Assembly: GCF_030272615.1 (NCBI RefSeq) | Contig: NC_081409.1 | Span: forward strand, 617,839,755 to 617,903,754 | Origin: Cryptomeria japonica | Taxonomy: Eukaryota; Streptophyta; Pinopsida; Cupressales; Cupressaceae | Direction: 5' to 3' | Length of the DNA stretch: 64,000 nt | Shown: one piece after another, positions 38,101-50,100 of the stretch | How positions within the stretch are numbered: position 1 is the stretch's first letter | Layout of the letters: each line of letters begins with the position of its first letter | Notes under the pieces: generated by a model | The model's input: the letters and a program-made list of their open reading frames with translations, nothing else | Databases searched by the model: none | What the model was told of the DNA's origin: nothing | Program-made: the position numbers and the translations under genes

Positions 38101-41100
38101 CACGAGGTCATTCCTCCAGTTTCCATTGAGACGCCTCTTTCTCCTCCTGATTTGCTCATTGATGAGTCTCCTCAGAATGCAGTTCCCATTTCGGCATACA
38201 AGCCTTCTCCTGATCAACAGCGAGAAAGTGTGTTGAAAGTTCCTGAAGATATTCCCATTTGCATTCAGTTATCAGAAATTGACACTTCCACTTCTGGTTT
38301 TGAAGAATTCATGAGGCAATCTTCATGTCCGTTGGTAACTGAGCAAAACATAGTCGGTATTCAAACAGATATTCCTCCCAGGGTGACCACGGTGATTCAA
38401 ACAGAAACTGCTTCTCCTTTGCCTACAGCTGCTACAGGAAGTGAGTTGATGACTTTGCCTCCATGGCTTAGTTCTTTCACCCCGAAAAGAAAGAAGCAAG
38501 AGATCTCACCTGATGCCTTTGACTACTAGCAACTCAAACAGTCCAAATCCAAAGTTGCTAAGAAGGCGAAGACTATTTCCAGGGTAACTGTTGATAGCAA
38601 CAAGATGAAAGTAGCTGAAATTGTGGAACCTATTGCAGATAAACCACTTGATGAAATGTCAGCTACTGATTATAAGGTTACAAAGGTAGAATTGGGCAAG
38701 CAAACACATGAGGTTATTAAACATGATGCTCAGTTTTCTGTTGCTTCACTAGTGCAAAGATGTGACGATCTTCTTGCAAAGAAAAACAAGCTAGAAGAAG
38801 AAAATCGACAGCTCATGGCAGCCATCCATAAAATCACAAAACCTGCTGCCGAAGGGAGTAACTCTATAGGTTCTTCTGGTTCCCAAGAATCGATTCGTGG
38901 AGTGGAAAGAGCTGATCAGAAAGTACAAGCACTGGATTCCTGGGTTGATCAGCTTCATGATCAATGCGTGCAAGTGATAAAAGACATTTTTCAAATAATG
39001 TCTAAGCTGGAAACCATTGAGGAGAAATTGGATCAGACTTCTAACACTTTCAAAAAGAATCTGGAAAGTGTTGGGAAAAGTCTGGCAATCTGGCGTACCA
39101 TGCCCCAACAACAGCTCAATATCCTGCAGGATCACGCCATCATTTCTTCCAGGGTCATGTACTTGGAATTCGAGGAACTCATGGAAAACAAAACTCTTGT
39201 TCTTAAATCCCTCATCGAAGAGATCAGTGATGCAAGGAGATTCCGGGATGAGTCTTATCAAGGTATTGTCTCACATTGTGAAAGGGCCTCTTGCAATATA
39301 GTAAGTCAGGATGGAGAGCTAATTCCAGAAGAAGAGGTTCTTGCGGATTTACAGATGAGGATTCACGGTGAATGGAGGAGTGAACAATTCTCAGCAGTTT
39401 CAATTCAAACATTGATGAAACACCAAGCCTTTTTGCATGAGATTCAGTCCATCTTGGATAAAGACAATTCTGCGCTTCTCCGTTGCCACGACACTATTGT
39501 GAAGACTATGGTAGTTGCTAAGAACACTCATGAACCGAATCCCGAGGAACTACAAGCGAGCATCCGGAAGTTTCAAGGATTCATGTCTTCACAAAATTCA
39601 ACTTAAGTGTTTCTCAGCACTTAGTTGAATTTTCTCTCTTTTTGTAATTTCTTAGTTGTAATTTTGTTTTAACAAGATACATGTAAAAGTAGTTTATGTA
39701 AAATACAAGTTACACATTACTTGTACTTTTGTAATTACATGTAAGGTAACTACAAGTTGTGTCCGATTAGGACTGTAGTCTGAATAAGTCTTAGTTAGTT
39801 AGAATAACTCTTAGTTAATTAATGAAGTCTCAGTTATTTATTAAAAGAGTCTTGGTGGTTGAGAGAATCTCTCAAATTAGTTGGGATCCTTCCACCTTTT
39901 TCTCAAGCCTCCTATTCTATAAATACTTGAGAGGTCCATTGTAATTGATATCTTTTGGAAAGCAAGCAAAAACTCTGCCAAATTTACAGCAAGAAGTCTT
40001 TGAGCTTATGAATGTGAATTAAAGGTTTTGGAAGAATAATAAAGAAGGATTACTCAAGTTTTGAGTCTTTGAGCTACATGTTTGAGTTTGAATCTTTTTA
40101 TTTCTTCTATGCAAAGTGTTTCTAAAGGAGCTTAGTCCAATCTGATTTGGAGTCTTTGAGCTGCAAGTAGAGAAGATTAATTAGAATAGGAAACTCTCTT
40201 GAAGGAGTAGCAAGTCTTTGAGCTTGCGTCCATTCTTGAAAAAAATTATTGTTTGATAAGAAATAGCAGCAAGTCTTTGAGCTCGCATTATTTCTTGTCT
40301 TCGTGTTAAAAGAATAGATTATTCCAGTCTTTGAGCTGTTATCTTTTATTCGTTGTAAATTTTAGTATAGCAAAGGGTAGATAGGACTTCCAATAGTCAA
40401 GTCTTTGAGCTTGATATTGCTGTCCCGTCCCGAAGGAAGTGACGGAAGTCTTTGCGCTTTCAGGAAACTTCATTTCCTTTCTCTCATTTCACTTGAAAGT
40501 AATTACTGCTGTTCATATTCAATCGCTATCCTTTTCTGTGAAGAGAAAAGGATATTGTCTTTCTTAAAAAAAAGAAGGAAGACTGCTGTCCCATCCTGTT
40601 TTTATTTCAGTTTTAGTTAGATAGGGGGAGCCTTCCCTTAATTAGGAGAGTTTTTACTCGTGTGCTGTGGTTGAAATCACAATTTTGTATATTTCCCCTA
40701 AGTGTACAAAATTTTCAACCAACACCTCTTCATGAATATATGTCTTTTGAAAGCAAAACTATTGGAGTCTACTATAAACGCTAGATTTACTCATATGAAT
40801 ATTTCATTGAAACGATTAGAATTCTCTTTTCCACTGATTGCAATACGTTCTGCAAATTTTGGCTCAAGTTATTATTCTTTTCCTATTAGCATTTTCTTTT
40901 GGCATGAATAAACATAAGTCCTAGTGTGCAAACTTGACCTTAGTGCTCAGACTTGGCAGTTTCCAGTTTTAGCGTCGCATGTGGTGAAAATTGTCTTTTG
41001 TCTTGGCATCATTTCTGCCAATCAAGCCTTGGACCAGCAATCTTCATTTCGTGACCATGCTTTTGAAAACCTTTTGGTATCCATTTAGAGGCATCTTCTA

Positions 41101-44100
41101 CTCATATCTGGTGTCATATTTTCCAATTTGGCACGACTCTTTCCAAATAAGGCATTTTGGGTGACCTCTATTCCTTCGATAGCACTGTAAATCTTTACTA
41201 GAGTTTGCCCAACACATGGATGTAATGCAAATGTTTCAAGTTACTATTCTAAACAGCATTGTCAGTGCTCCTTCCCATGTGCAGGTCGATCAAGAAATTT
41301 TTTAAGAGATGATTAGAGAAAAAATCATGACTTTGTGCTTAGTTTCTTCGTGGACTTCAACGCAACCTTCTTTTATCACTCTCACAAACTCATTGGGCTT
41401 AGTATTGTCATCCTTTCTCAAGAATTCTTACACTAGTTCCGTAATATCCAAGTGTATGGCTCTAGATTTATGGTGTTCTACACATAATATTGACAATTAT
41501 GACATTGTTCATTGTTTGATAAGTTATGACTTCCCTTAACCATTGCATGAAAAGCATTGAAGAAGCCTTCATGCTATGTTTATAGATTCTTTATGCTAAT
41601 CTTAATGCACTATTGAGTTTTTTCAACTCTCTTTTCTTTTGAAGGCATCGACTCAGCACTCAAATAGTTCAATAGAATGCCATGGTTGCAGCGTATGCAT
41701 AGGAATGGATTTATTATATATCTTTATAAGTCTTTGAGCAAATGCAAGTCACAGGTATAAAGCCAAGTTCCTTGATCATTGGTAGCATTCTCTTGTGCCA
41801 TATATGGGAGCACTAGTCTCACCAATGAACAACTGGTTGAACTTAGTTGATAAATTGCTCAAAATAAATTATTTTTTGAAATCTCCCTTGCTATCTTGTT
41901 ACATCCTTGAAAACAAGAAAATTATAGAAGCAGCATATTAAATTGTGAACTTAATTTCCCATCGCCTAGTTCATATCAACTATTGCCATTTTTTAGAAGG
42001 ATGTTATTTGAAAGTTGTATATTATAACGTGTTATGCCTAGAATGGTTGCCCTTGCAAGTCTTATAAATTTTCTCCTTTAAATTGTCATAGAATTCAAAT
42101 ATTAAAATGACAATTTTTTTGTGTGGGAGATTCTAGGAGGCAACAACATTGGAGCCCATTCCAATTTAGCTGGTAGAAGTGATAAGCTTACTATGATGAT
42201 AAGGAAGGGTCATCATTATGGTTGAGGCTACTAATATTGAACTTCTTTTCATATGAGATTAGTTTAAAAATGACAAAGGCTCACATATTTCTTAATATTA
42301 TATCCAATTGAGAAAGAGAAGGCTTAATGTGAAAAGAAAATGGCTTAAAATTTTACTTGTTTCTATTACGATAATGTCTTCTAGAATCAACCATATTGAT
42401 GTGAAAAATCTTTGAATATAGCCTAACTTTAATATATCTCTTTGCAAGGAGTTTTATTGTTTTATGTTGCATATAATCTATCTATTCATAAATAGAGGTT
42501 AAAATATTTATTTATGAAATGTATAGGCTAGTAAATATGCATAAGTAAATTCAAAATTGATAAATTGCTCACTAGCATCCTTTTTGGAGATCAAAGAGAT
42601 TTGTTGTTCTATCCATTTTTATTTTTAATCATTCTATTTATAATGGGTGGCTATCACCCTTATAAACTGTCCAGGGAGCAAACTTGGAAAGGATAACTCA
42701 CTCGTTGCTTAATTTTATTTTGGATCATTACGATATGTAGTAGTATATCTACGTTAATTATTCATACTTATGCTTATGAAAATATATGTTGATCTCCTTG
42801 CTACTAATCATTAGATTATATTCTAAATTTATGAGCAATATTATATGATCTTTGGGAACGACAAATTCATGATATTATGTTTTTATCTTTGCACCTAGAA
42901 TCAAGGTTAATTGATTATTATGGTACTAACCATATTTGTGCTTCTTTGGCAAGATTATGCCCCCAAAAATATGGTGCAAGTGCTATTACATGGATGGTGC
43001 AATACTTTATAAAATGATTATCTTCTATGTGTCTTTGAATCAAAAGTGCAAAATATGTAGCTCTTGAAGAATCAATATGGCCTTGAAGATTTATGGAGGT
43101 GCTCGCGATACATGTAAAAGTACCATCTTACTTGAAGTTATTCTACTCTTTCCAAAGATCATCTTTTCTAAAGAGAGAAAAGCACATTGAAGATCATGGG
43201 AACCCCACTCAAGTGAAATCATCCCATAATAAAGACACTTTGAAGATCATGGGCACATGCTATCTATTAGAATTTTTAGCCATCACTTTGAAATCCTTTG
43301 TGTAGTAATTGGCTCTTAGGTGATGCCATTAAGGGGGAGTGTACATGACACAACCTAGTGGCTAAATCCTAGATGTAAGACCTAATAGGAATAAGACATT
43401 TTAGGCATTATATGCTCCAAATTCAAATAATGCTTGGCTTTAGGTGATGCCATTGAGGGGGAGTGTGCATGTCAATGACACCACCTAGTGGCTAAATCCT
43501 AGTTTTTAAAGCCTATGGGTAGGCATATGTTCTAATAGGCATGAAATGAGATCTATATAGACATTAGTAAGTCCTTTAAGCCTGCAGATAGGCATATGTA
43601 AGTCCTTTTTGTTTCAATACTGCAAGTAGGTATTAGTAAGTCCTTTAGGCACATTTGTGCTCAAGTCCTACGGGCATACTATAAATTCTTCTCCTTGTAA
43701 TTCTTCCACTTGTAAAAGCATTGTATTAAGTCTTACGGGCATTATGTAATGAACCTGGGGAGAGGCGAATTTGAGGAGACTGCAGATCCAATATAAGTTT
43801 TAAGACCTCATAGCATCATTTTTAAAACACCGGGATTATAAATTATGACAAGATGACTTTCATGTAGTTTGGAATGCATGATCTTCATGTTGGCATATAT
43901 TTGTGTCCTTGTTTATCATTGTCAAAGAAGACCTACGTTACTGGGGTGCTTCGTTTTATCTTTTATGGAAATTGACATGTGATCCCCTATTAACATTAAG
44001 GGGGAGTGTTAGAACATAATGTTATTAGGGGTCGCATCATGATAACATTTATAAATAATGTTCTAATATAAGGTAATAAAACCTTATATATTATATGCTT

Positions 44101-47100
44101 TATAAGCATATCCCATTTGAAATAATTATAATCTAATAAATGTTGGATTATGAATTATTTATGAATGGGGGTTATTGAGAAGGCGTGACTAGTGAAGCCA
44201 CCCTTCTTCCTATATTTAAGGAGGTTCTCTCTCATTTGAGAGTTGTGTGAATTTGGAGCTTTATGGTGAGTTGTATCACTATGCACACGAGGTATTATTG
44301 GCCATGTGGAAGTATTGGAGGAGTATCCCCAGGTTCCCGTCTATTTTATGATAGACTATCTTTGTAAGTATTTTAATTAAATGATGCTTTATGGGGTTTT
44401 TTACCTGAAAGGGTTTTCTCCATGTATATCTTCTATAATGAGTACTTTTGTGCATGTATGTTTCTCAGTTCATTTACTTTATGATCTTGTTGATAATGAT
44501 TAGTATCCTAAGATCCTAATTTCTAACAATTGTCTTATTCATAAGACATCACAAGTTTCTAATCCATATAAGGCAGCGATCAGAGTAAAGAACAGTAATG
44601 CATTGTCAACAGCGATAATTAGTATGTAAACAATCAAGCGATCATGTTGTAAACAGCAATTAATGAATCCAGCGATTAAAACGTTGAAAGATCTTTAAGC
44701 AGTGATTAAGAAATGGATGAGGCAGCGATTGATCTTGAAAAGACATCATCAAGGATTGGTTTTGAAGAGGCCTGATTAAGAAAGGATATGACCCTTCTAA
44801 AGGGACAGCAACTTCCAAAGGTCGCCTTCCTTCAAAGGGACGTAAGGATATAAAACATAGAAGACTGCGTTGGAGAAGGGGGGAAGATCAAGCAATAAAA
44901 AGGCAAAATTGGTACCCATAGAAATGAGACCAGTTACTAGTCAGCAGCAAACAAGCATATAAATTGATCAGATCAGAAACTACTATATATTGCAGATCAT
45001 AGCAATCTTATCTCTTTTGGTATGCAATATCATGATGAATAGATAATCTATCAATATTTTATGTTGGCAAAGATGACTTATATTTATTCTCTATTTTATT
45101 AATTAATCATTTATATATTGCAATTTCCTATAAACCATCATGCAAGGTTAGGGAGAACCTCAATAAGGACAGCAGGTGCATCTTCCCCTTCTAATTAGCC
45201 CACCTCATACTGGATGGACAAAAGTTCCTACCACTTGGTGTTAAATTTAGGATCAGATTATAGCAGAAACAAAATTCACTGCAAATGAACAGTATAAATA
45301 CCAAGTTACCTTGGGAAAACCTTCCTTATGAAGGTGAAAAACCCAGCCACAAAATTCTCAGTTATATTTAATCAGGTCTGAATATGATTTACAAAGAATG
45401 GCTTCACTGCTTGAAGCTTTATGCACACAACAATATACCACACAAGGTAATATAATAATTGAACTGTAGAATTCAGTTATAAACTCAATCTGCTGAATGT
45501 ATGTTGGACCGAATTCTTCTTGCTGTAGGATGAATGCTCTTTAACTTGTCAGATTCAATGAACACGAACTGCAGAAGAATGAATCGGACTGCTGTAGAAG
45601 ATAACGTGATCTGCTAGGGAATACATGACATGCTTACTGATTATATCTTCAATTTGCCTCGAATGTATGATGAGGTTGAACTCGCTGTATACTTCCGATC
45701 TGAGTATATATCGTATATGTATCTAAAAACTCCAAGAGGGAGACGCATTATCAATATATATCAAATCCAATGTCTTTTCAATAGAAGACGTGTCTCTTCA
45801 TTACAATCTAAGTCGACTTCCAATAAAACATCATTGATTATACACAAACCGATTCATTAATAACTTAAACACAATCGGTTAATTTAATTTGATTGTCCAA
45901 TGTTTATCTAACAAACCCAATAAACAACTTCAATAATTAATCATCAAAACCTGATGATGCAATATATTCGATATCAATGCATAAGTAAATTGGTTTACCA
46001 AATATGTAAGGCCAATAGGCCATTCACATATTTGGTATCTACTAATCGGCCCTGAAGGATTACTTCTGACGCTACATCATCAACACTCCCTCTTAGCTAG
46101 GGAGGAATCCTTCTTAATACAAATGAACACAACCACCATGGCTACTCCCAGAGGGTGAATACACACAAATGCTAAGTCATGGAGTCTCTCACATGACATC
46201 CACCATACTTACTCGTAGAGGGTGGAGCAAGGGCTGGAACCTCAAACTTCTCTCACAGACAAGAATGCACAACAAGGGCTGATACCTCAAACTTCTCTCA
46301 TAGAGAAGAATGCATAACAATGGCTGAAACCTCAAACTTCTCTCACAGAGAAGAATGCATAACAAGGGCTGAAACCTCAAACTTCTCTCACAGAGAAGAA
46401 TGCATAACAATACATATCAAGTAATCATTGATGCTGAGACTCCCTCTTAGCAAGGGCTTCATTCTACACAATTCCAAGATTGTCTCGAAAATGCACAAAT
46501 TTCACTTTCGCAAGAGGCTTGGTGAAAATGTCAGTTGTTTGTTCCTCAATACAAATGTATCTCAACTGAACAACATTCCTCTGTACCATATCTTTGATAT
46601 AGTGGTACTGAATCTCAACATGCTTTGTTCTATCATGGAATACTGGATTGACAGAAAGCTTCACACAACTTTGGTTATCACAATGAATGGTAGTAGGCTC
46701 CGATGATTGTCCAAACAATCCCGCAAGGAGCTTACGAAGCCACATTGCTTTGCGAGTTGCCACACATGCTACAATCTATTCTGCCTCTGCAGTGCTTAGA
46801 GCTACTAAAGACTGCTTCCTGCTATACCAGGAAATCATAGCAGATCCCAAGCTAAAACAACAACTAGAGGTGGTCTTCCGATCAGTAACACTCCTTGCCC
46901 AATCGAGTTGATAAAGGGGACCCAAACACATCACAACACATCCTTCTAAAACGATTCTAATGAATTGCACACACTAACATGTCCTCCTAAGGTAGCATCA
47001 AACGAAATGCATAAATGATCAATAAAGCATGCCAACTAGTCAGCCCCAAAACATCGTCCAATGCTAAATACACAATGCGGATCAACACATGCCATGATAA

Positions 47101-50100
47101 GACCCATATCAATATCCAAACTCAACCTCTAATGCATATCTGGACCAAAGAGCATGATCCAAAAAAGATAAACCAATTGGGTCGGCTTGAAGCCAACACA
47201 ACTAAGCATGCCAAACACACAACAATATAACTTCTCTTGCCAATCAAACTAGCACTAGAAAACTGAACTAGAACTCTGTATGAACCAAATGAACATGTCC
47301 TCCAAGCCGCAACTCTTGAATCCACGTATCCAAGAACTGTCAAGCATTATCTGGACCAGTTTTGACAGACTATTTCATTGTTAGAAACAACAACAATCAA
47401 CTCTACCATTTGAGCAATAGAGGACTTGAAAACATGATAGTGCAATATATACAGATCATAAATATTATGTTGAGAACTGCAAGCCATAATCTTCACAAAC
47501 CGGAGGAATGCAAAGTATTGTTGGTTGAAAATTTTGTACACTTGGGGAAATATACAAAATTGTGGTTTCAACCACAGCACACGAGTAAAAACTCTCCTAA
47601 TTAAGGGAAGGCTCCCCCTATCTAACTACAACTTGGAAAATAAAATGGGATGGGACAGCAATCTTTTTTCTTTCTTCAAGAAAGACAATATCCTTTTCTC
47701 TTCACAGAAAAGGATAGCGATTGAATATGAACAACAGTAACTACTTTCAAGTGAAATGAGAGAAAGGAAATGAAGTTTCCTGAAAGCGCAAAGACTTCCG
47801 TCACTTCCTTCGGGACGGGACAACAATATCAAGCTCAAAGACTTGACTATTGGAAGTCCTATCTACCCTTTGCTATACTAAATTTTACAACGAATAAAAG
47901 ACAACAGCTCAAAGACTGGTATAATTTATTCTTTTAACACAAAGACAAGAACTAATACAAGCTCAAAGACTTGCTGCTATTTCTTATCAAACAATAATTT
48001 TCCTCAAGAATAGACGCAAGCTCAAAGACTTGCTGCTCCTTCTAGAGATTTTCCTATTTTAATTAATCTTCTCTACTTGCAGCTCAAAGACTTCAAATCA
48101 GATTGGACTAAGCTCCTTTAGAAACACTTTGCATAGAAGATATAAAAAGATTCAAACTCAAACATGTAGCTCAAAGACTCAAAACTTGAGTAATCCTTCT
48201 TTATTATTCTTCAAAAAACTTTCAATCCACATACATAAGCTCAAAGACTTCTTGCTGTAAATTTGATAGAGTTTTTGCTTGCCTTCCAAAAGATAAAAAT
48301 TACAATAGACTCCTCCAGTATTTATAGAAGAGGAGCCTTGAGAAAAAGGTGGGAGGATCCTAACTAACTTGAGAGATTCTCTCAACCACCAAGATTCATT
48401 CAATAAATAACTGAGACTTCATTAACTAACTAAGAGTTACTCTAACTAACTAAGACTTATTCCAACTACAGTCCTAATCAGACACAACTTGTAGTTGCCT
48501 TACATGTAATTACAAAAGTGCAAGTAATGTGTAACTTGCATTTTACAAAAATTACTTTTACATGTAACTTGTCAAAACAAAATTACAACTAAAGATTACA
48601 AAAGAGGGAAAATTCAACTAAGTGTTGAAAAACACTTAAGTTGCTTTTTGTGAAGACACGAATCCTTGAAATTTCCTGATGCTCGCTTGTAGTTCCTCGG
48701 GATTCGGTTCATGGGTGTTCTTAGCAACAACCATAGTCTTCACAATAGTGTCATGACAGCGGAGGAGCGCAGAATTGTCTTTATCTCGGATAGACTGGAT
48801 CTCATGCAAAAAGGCTTGGTGTTTCATCAATGCTTGAATTGAAGCTGTCGAGAATTGTTCGCTCCTCCATTCATTATGAATCCTCATCTGTAAATCAGCA
48901 AGAACCTCTTCTTCTAGAATCAACTCTCCATCCTGACTTACTATATTACAAGAGGTCCTTTCACAATGTGAGACAATACCTCGATAGACTTCATCCCGGA
49001 ATCTCCTTGCATCACTGATCTCCTCAATGAGGGATTTAAGAACAAGGGTCTTGTTTTCCATGAGTTCCTCAAATTCCAAGTACATGACCCTAGAAGAGAT
49101 GATGGCGTGATCGTGCAAAATACTCAGCTGTTGTTGGGGCATGGGACGCCAGATTGCCAGACTTTTCTCAACACTTTACAGATTCTTTTTGAAAGTGTTA
49201 GAAGTTTGATCCAGTTTCTCCTCAATGGTTTCCAACTTAGACATTATTTGAAAAATGTCTTTTGCCACTTGTACACATTGATCATGAAGCTGATCAACCC
49301 AAGAATCCAGTGCTTGCACTTTCTGAGCAGCCCTTTCCACTCCACGAATCAATTCTTGGGAACCAGAAGAACCTATGGAGTTACTCCCTTCAGCAGCAGG
49401 TTTTGTGATTTTATGAATGGCTGCCATGAGCTGTCGGTTTTCTTCTTCTAGCTTGTCTTTCTTCGCAAGAAGATCGTCACACCTTTGCACTAGTGAAGCA
49501 ACAGAAAACTGAGCATCATGTTTAATGACCTCATGTGTTTGCTTGCCCAATTCTACCCTTGTAACCTTATAATCAGCAGCTGACATTTCATTAAGTGGTT
49601 TATCTACAATAGGTTCCACAATTTCAGCTACTTTCATCTTGTTGCTATCAATAGTTACCCTAGAGATAGTCTTTGCCTTCTTAGCAACTTTGGATCTGGA
49701 CTGTTTGAGTTGCTGGTAGTCAAAGGCATCAGGTGAGATCTCTTGCTTCTTTCTTTTCGGGGTGAAAGAACTAAGCCATGGAGGCAAAGTCATCAACTCA
49801 CTTCCAGTAGTAGCCGTAGGCAAAGGAGAAGCAGTTTCTGTTTGAATTACCGTGGTCACCCTGGGAGGAATATCTGTTTGAATAGCGACCACGGTTTGCT
49901 CAGTTACCAATGGACATGAAGATTGCCTCATGAATTCTTCAAAACCAGAAGTGGAAGTATCGATTTCTGATAACTGAATGCAAGTGGGATTATCTTCAGG
50001 AACTTTCAACACACTTTCTCGTTGTTGATTAGGAGAAGGCTTGTATGCTGAAATGGGAACTGCATTCTGAGGAGACTCATCTATGAGCAAATCAGGAGGA

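Larger units (their letters stand above)
33931..40724 (+). mobile_element. Element A: 6.8-kb ORF-bearing solo-LTR-like element
   Basis: It starts TGTTGTCCTC and ends CAACCAACA, with perfect duplications CCTCT at 33926-33930 and 40725-40729 inside element H. Order: leader with palindromes (34356-36021), ORF pseudogene (36174-39606), TATA box TATAAATA at 39918-39925, then an array of AGTCTTTGAGCT repeats to near the end. Its first bases are not repeated anywhere in its last 1.2 kb, so it has no LTR pair of its own. It is near-identical to element B in the opposite orientation. Confidence 0.88.
40730..44006 (+). other. 3' internal region of element H, non-coding
   Basis: There are no ORFs with recognisable domains. 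Several polypurine runs AGGGGGAGTGT occur at 43333, 43456 and 44000, which suggests remnants of an LTR boundary duplicated within the element. Confidence 0.55.
25944..44528 (+). mobile_element. Retrotransposon H, 18.6 kb including two nested elements
   Basis: The 5' LTR is 25944-26466 and the 3' LTR 44007-44528, both starting TGTTAGAACATAATG and ending TTTCTAACA. The 5-bp duplication ATTGT is perfect at 25939-25943 and 44529-44533. The primer-binding site TGGTATCAGAGC lies at 26467 and the purine tract AAGGGGGAG directly before 44007. Own internal sequence (26467-26996, 33305-33930, 40730-44006) totals about 4.4 kb with no recognisable gag or pol, so it is a non-coding, LARD-like element. It hosts the Copia element 26997-33299 and element A. 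Confidence 0.92.
45239..46970 (-). mobile_element. 3' end of a Copia element, minus strand
   Basis: The 3' LTR is 45239-46085 (TGTTAAATTTAGG to TCATCAACA). Then, reading the minus strand backwards, come the purine tract, a tandem-repeat region and the RNase H end. No 5' LTR, gag or RT was found, so it is truncated near 46970. The LTR shares TTGGGAAAACCT...AAACCCAGC and the CTCCCTCTTAGCTAG purine tract with the gag-only element at 11336, so they are related. Confidence 0.82.

Noticed and set aside
33931-40724. LTR pair inside element A
   Set aside because: The first bases of A (TGTTGTCCTC) do not recur in its 3' part, and the R-U5-like 3' region does not recur at its 5' end.
25944-44528. An 18.6-kb autonomous retrotransposon encoding the Copia genes
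   Set aside because: The Copia genes belong to a nested element with its own LTRs and CATAA duplication.
40725-47518. Spacer between A and B has the same length (6794) as element A
   Set aside because: The spacer consists of parts of H, a Copia fragment and unassigned sequence with no relation to A. I treat the equality as coincidence.
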